This document shows, one piece after another, positions 63,171 through 64,000 of a stretch of 64,000 bases of DNA. The translations under genes and the position numbers were made by a program. How positions within the stretch are numbered: position 1 is the stretch's first letter; the number at the start of each line of letters is the position of its first letter. The notes below the pieces were generated by a model. That model ran no database searches. It was not told the DNA's origin and worked only from the letters and a program-made list of their open reading frames with translations. Location of the stretch: contig NZ_CP023695.1 of the NCBI RefSeq assembly GCF_008704395.1, positions 7,898,787-7,962,786 of the forward strand, read 5' to 3'. Source of the stretch: Streptomyces alboniger. GTDB lineage: Bacteria > Actinomycetota > Actinomycetes > Streptomycetales > Streptomycetaceae.

Positions 63171-63620
63171 TCAGCGGACGGAGGTGACCCGGTGCTCTTT
63201 GAGCGTGGCGCAGTTGGAGCCGGTCACCTGTACGTGCACGTTGTTGATGCTGCCGCCCCAGTCGATGCAGTGGCCCTTGCCGTAGGCGTAGGCCGGTCCC
63301 GCGTAGGAGGTGTACCGCCCGAAGTCCTCCGCCGCGTCCCCCGTGTCAGGAACAGTGATCCAGGTGGACATGTCGACCGCGGTTCCCGGGTTGTTCCGGA
63401 TGGTCGCGACGCAGTTCTCGCCGTTCGAGGCGTTGTACGTCAGGTAGACGGTGCCCAGGGAGCCGACAGGCGCCGAGTTCACGGTCTTGTACGCGCTGCC
63501 GCAAACCTTCTGCGGCGTGGTGTTGGGCGCCGCGGAGGCGGGCGCCGCCAGTGCGGTCACGCTCCCCATGGCCAGGGCGGTGAAGGCGGCCCCCGTCAGA
63601 ACGGAACGGTTGAACTTCAT
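63171..63620 (-). CDS. Spore-associated protein A-like secreted protein
   Basis: ATG 63620 after AAGGGGGAAG gives 149 residues: a signal peptide (MKFNRSVLTGAAFTALAMGS, VTALAAPASA) and a mature domain with KVCGSAYKTVNSAPVGSLGT, VYLTYNASNGENCVATIRN, FGRYTSYAGPAYAYGKGHCI and DWGGS. The cysteine and YAGP pattern matches Streptomyces SapA, a spore-surface protein. Other SapA-like paralogues are extracellular with unknown role. A longer frame from 63704 would bury the signal peptide. Confidence 0.82.
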   Translation of the reverse strand: MKFNRSVLTGAAFTALAMGSVTALAAPASAAPNTTPQKVCGSAYKTVNSAPVGSLGTVYLTYNASNGENCVATIRNNPGTAVDMSTWITVPDTGDAAEDFGRYTSYAGPAYAYGKGHCIDWGGSINNVHVQVTGSNCATLKEHRVTSVR

Positions 63621-63816
63621 GGCTTCCCCCTTGTGATGACCAGGAGTGGTCGCTCCTGCCAGATAAGACACACGGGACGGCGCAACGGTTGTGCTCGACT
63701 GCAAGTGCCTTGTCCCGGCTGCTCATTGGTCACTTCGAGTCTGCCGCTTGCCGCCCATTTCCCGGCCGCGGTGCGGCCGGGGCCGGAGTGCGCGGTGGAG
63801 CCGGCCGGACATCGAA

Positions 63817-63854
63817 GAGCCCCTGGCACCGCTGTCCGGCGGTACCAGGGGCTC
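63817..63854. terminator. Terminator hairpin after the partial gene at the window end
   Basis: GAGCCCCTGG (63817-63826) pairs with CCAGGGGCTC (63845-63854), extended inside by ACCGC/GCGGT. It lies 12 bases beyond the minus-strand stop at 63866. Confidence 0.8.
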
Positions 63855-63865
63855 GGTCGGAGCAT

Positions 63866-64000
63866 TCAGAGGACTCCGCGCGTGACCCGGGTCAGAGGGC
63901 CCTGGCCACGCCTCACGTTGGCGCCTCCCAGTGCGTAGGCACCGGCCAGCATGGCGACGGCGCCACTGCCGACGCTCATTGTGAGTGGGGGCGTTGGTGG
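63866..64000 (-). CDS. C-terminus of a gene continuing past the window (3' part only)
   Basis: The minus-strand frame enters at the window edge and ends at TGA 63866. The visible end reads LTMSVGSGAVAMLAGAYALG, then GANVRRGQGPLTRVTRGVL: a hydrophobic helix followed by a basic tail, as in many integral membrane proteins. Too short to assign. Confidence 0.4.
   Translation of the reverse strand, partial: PPTPPLTMSVGSGAVAMLAGAYALGGANVRRGQGPLTRVTRGVL

Noticed and set aside
61914..63938. 674-codon open frame on the plus strand
   Set aside because: It is antisense to the ArsR-type and SapA-like genes, has no recognisable domain, and its length is explained by GC-rich codon bias on the opposite strand.

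Overview
The window is high-GC actinobacterial DNA, almost certainly Streptomyces. Support for this comes from the strong G/C bias at third codon positions, GTG starts, rare TTA codons in accessory genes, and families largely confined to Streptomyces (DUF6461, DUF6086, DUF6417, DUF6233, spore-associated protein A). The density of insertion sequences, gene fragments and single-base frameshifts suggests an accessory or chromosome-arm location rather than the conserved core.

Layout. 0-7 kb: an HExxH membrane protein cut by the window edge, then a gene graveyard (phytoene-dehydrogenase-like tail, two IstB fragments, a truncated BAAT-type hydrolase, a DUF6086 pseudogene, a monooxygenase tail), with an intact DUF6461 gene and a secreted serine hydrolase. 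7-12 kb: a thioredoxin-like protein, a PucR regulator, and a ferredoxin reductase plus fatty-acid desaturase pair with a frameshift in the desaturase. 13-25 kb is the most conserved part: a polysaccharide-deacetylase-like protein, a class A PBP without its transpeptidase lysine, a secreted amidase, and the SigK/RskA pair facing a sulfite-oxidase-like molybdoprotein and an MPT70/83-like fasciclin lipoprotein. 26-33 kb: a FUSC-type membrane protein, a 2-phosphoglycerate kinase pseudogene, a nucleotidyltransferase, a field of short inverted repeats before a second DUF6461 gene, and a DinB-like protein. 33-37 kb: a degenerate IS5-type transposase, and an intact IS5/IS427-type element between a broken TIGR03086 gene and a histidine phosphatase; a solo IS end and a LexA remnant follow. 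37-41 kb: small secreted, DNA-binding and DUF genes. 41.7-46.1 kb: two adjacent units with the same ISL3-type ends, one carrying SDR and AraC genes, the other an ISL3 transposase and a DUF4259 gene. 46-54 kb: a tyrosinase, another IS5-family transposase, a truncated integrase, a TetR/VOC/VOC/truncated-MFS module with a shared operator-like motif, and a beta-propeller fragment.

55-63 kb holds the most interesting system: a one-direction RiPP gene cluster. In order of transcription (minus strand) it has an ArsR-type regulator, an APH-fold kinase, a HopA1-type protein, a 62-residue precursor peptide rich in Ser/Thr and ending in Cys-Leu-Cys, a second degenerate APH-fold protein, an LLM-class flavin/F420 oxidoreductase, an FAD monooxygenase and a GNAT acetyltransferase. 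Kinase plus HopA1 protein plus LLM reductase is the signature of class V lanthipeptides (lexapeptide, cacaoidin, pristinin A3). No YcaO, decarboxylase, protease or transporter is visible. Start/stop overlaps couple kinase to HopA1 protein, and APH-like protein to LLM to monooxygenase, while the precursor has its own strong ribosome binding site. The window closes with a spore-associated protein A-like gene and the tail of a membrane protein.
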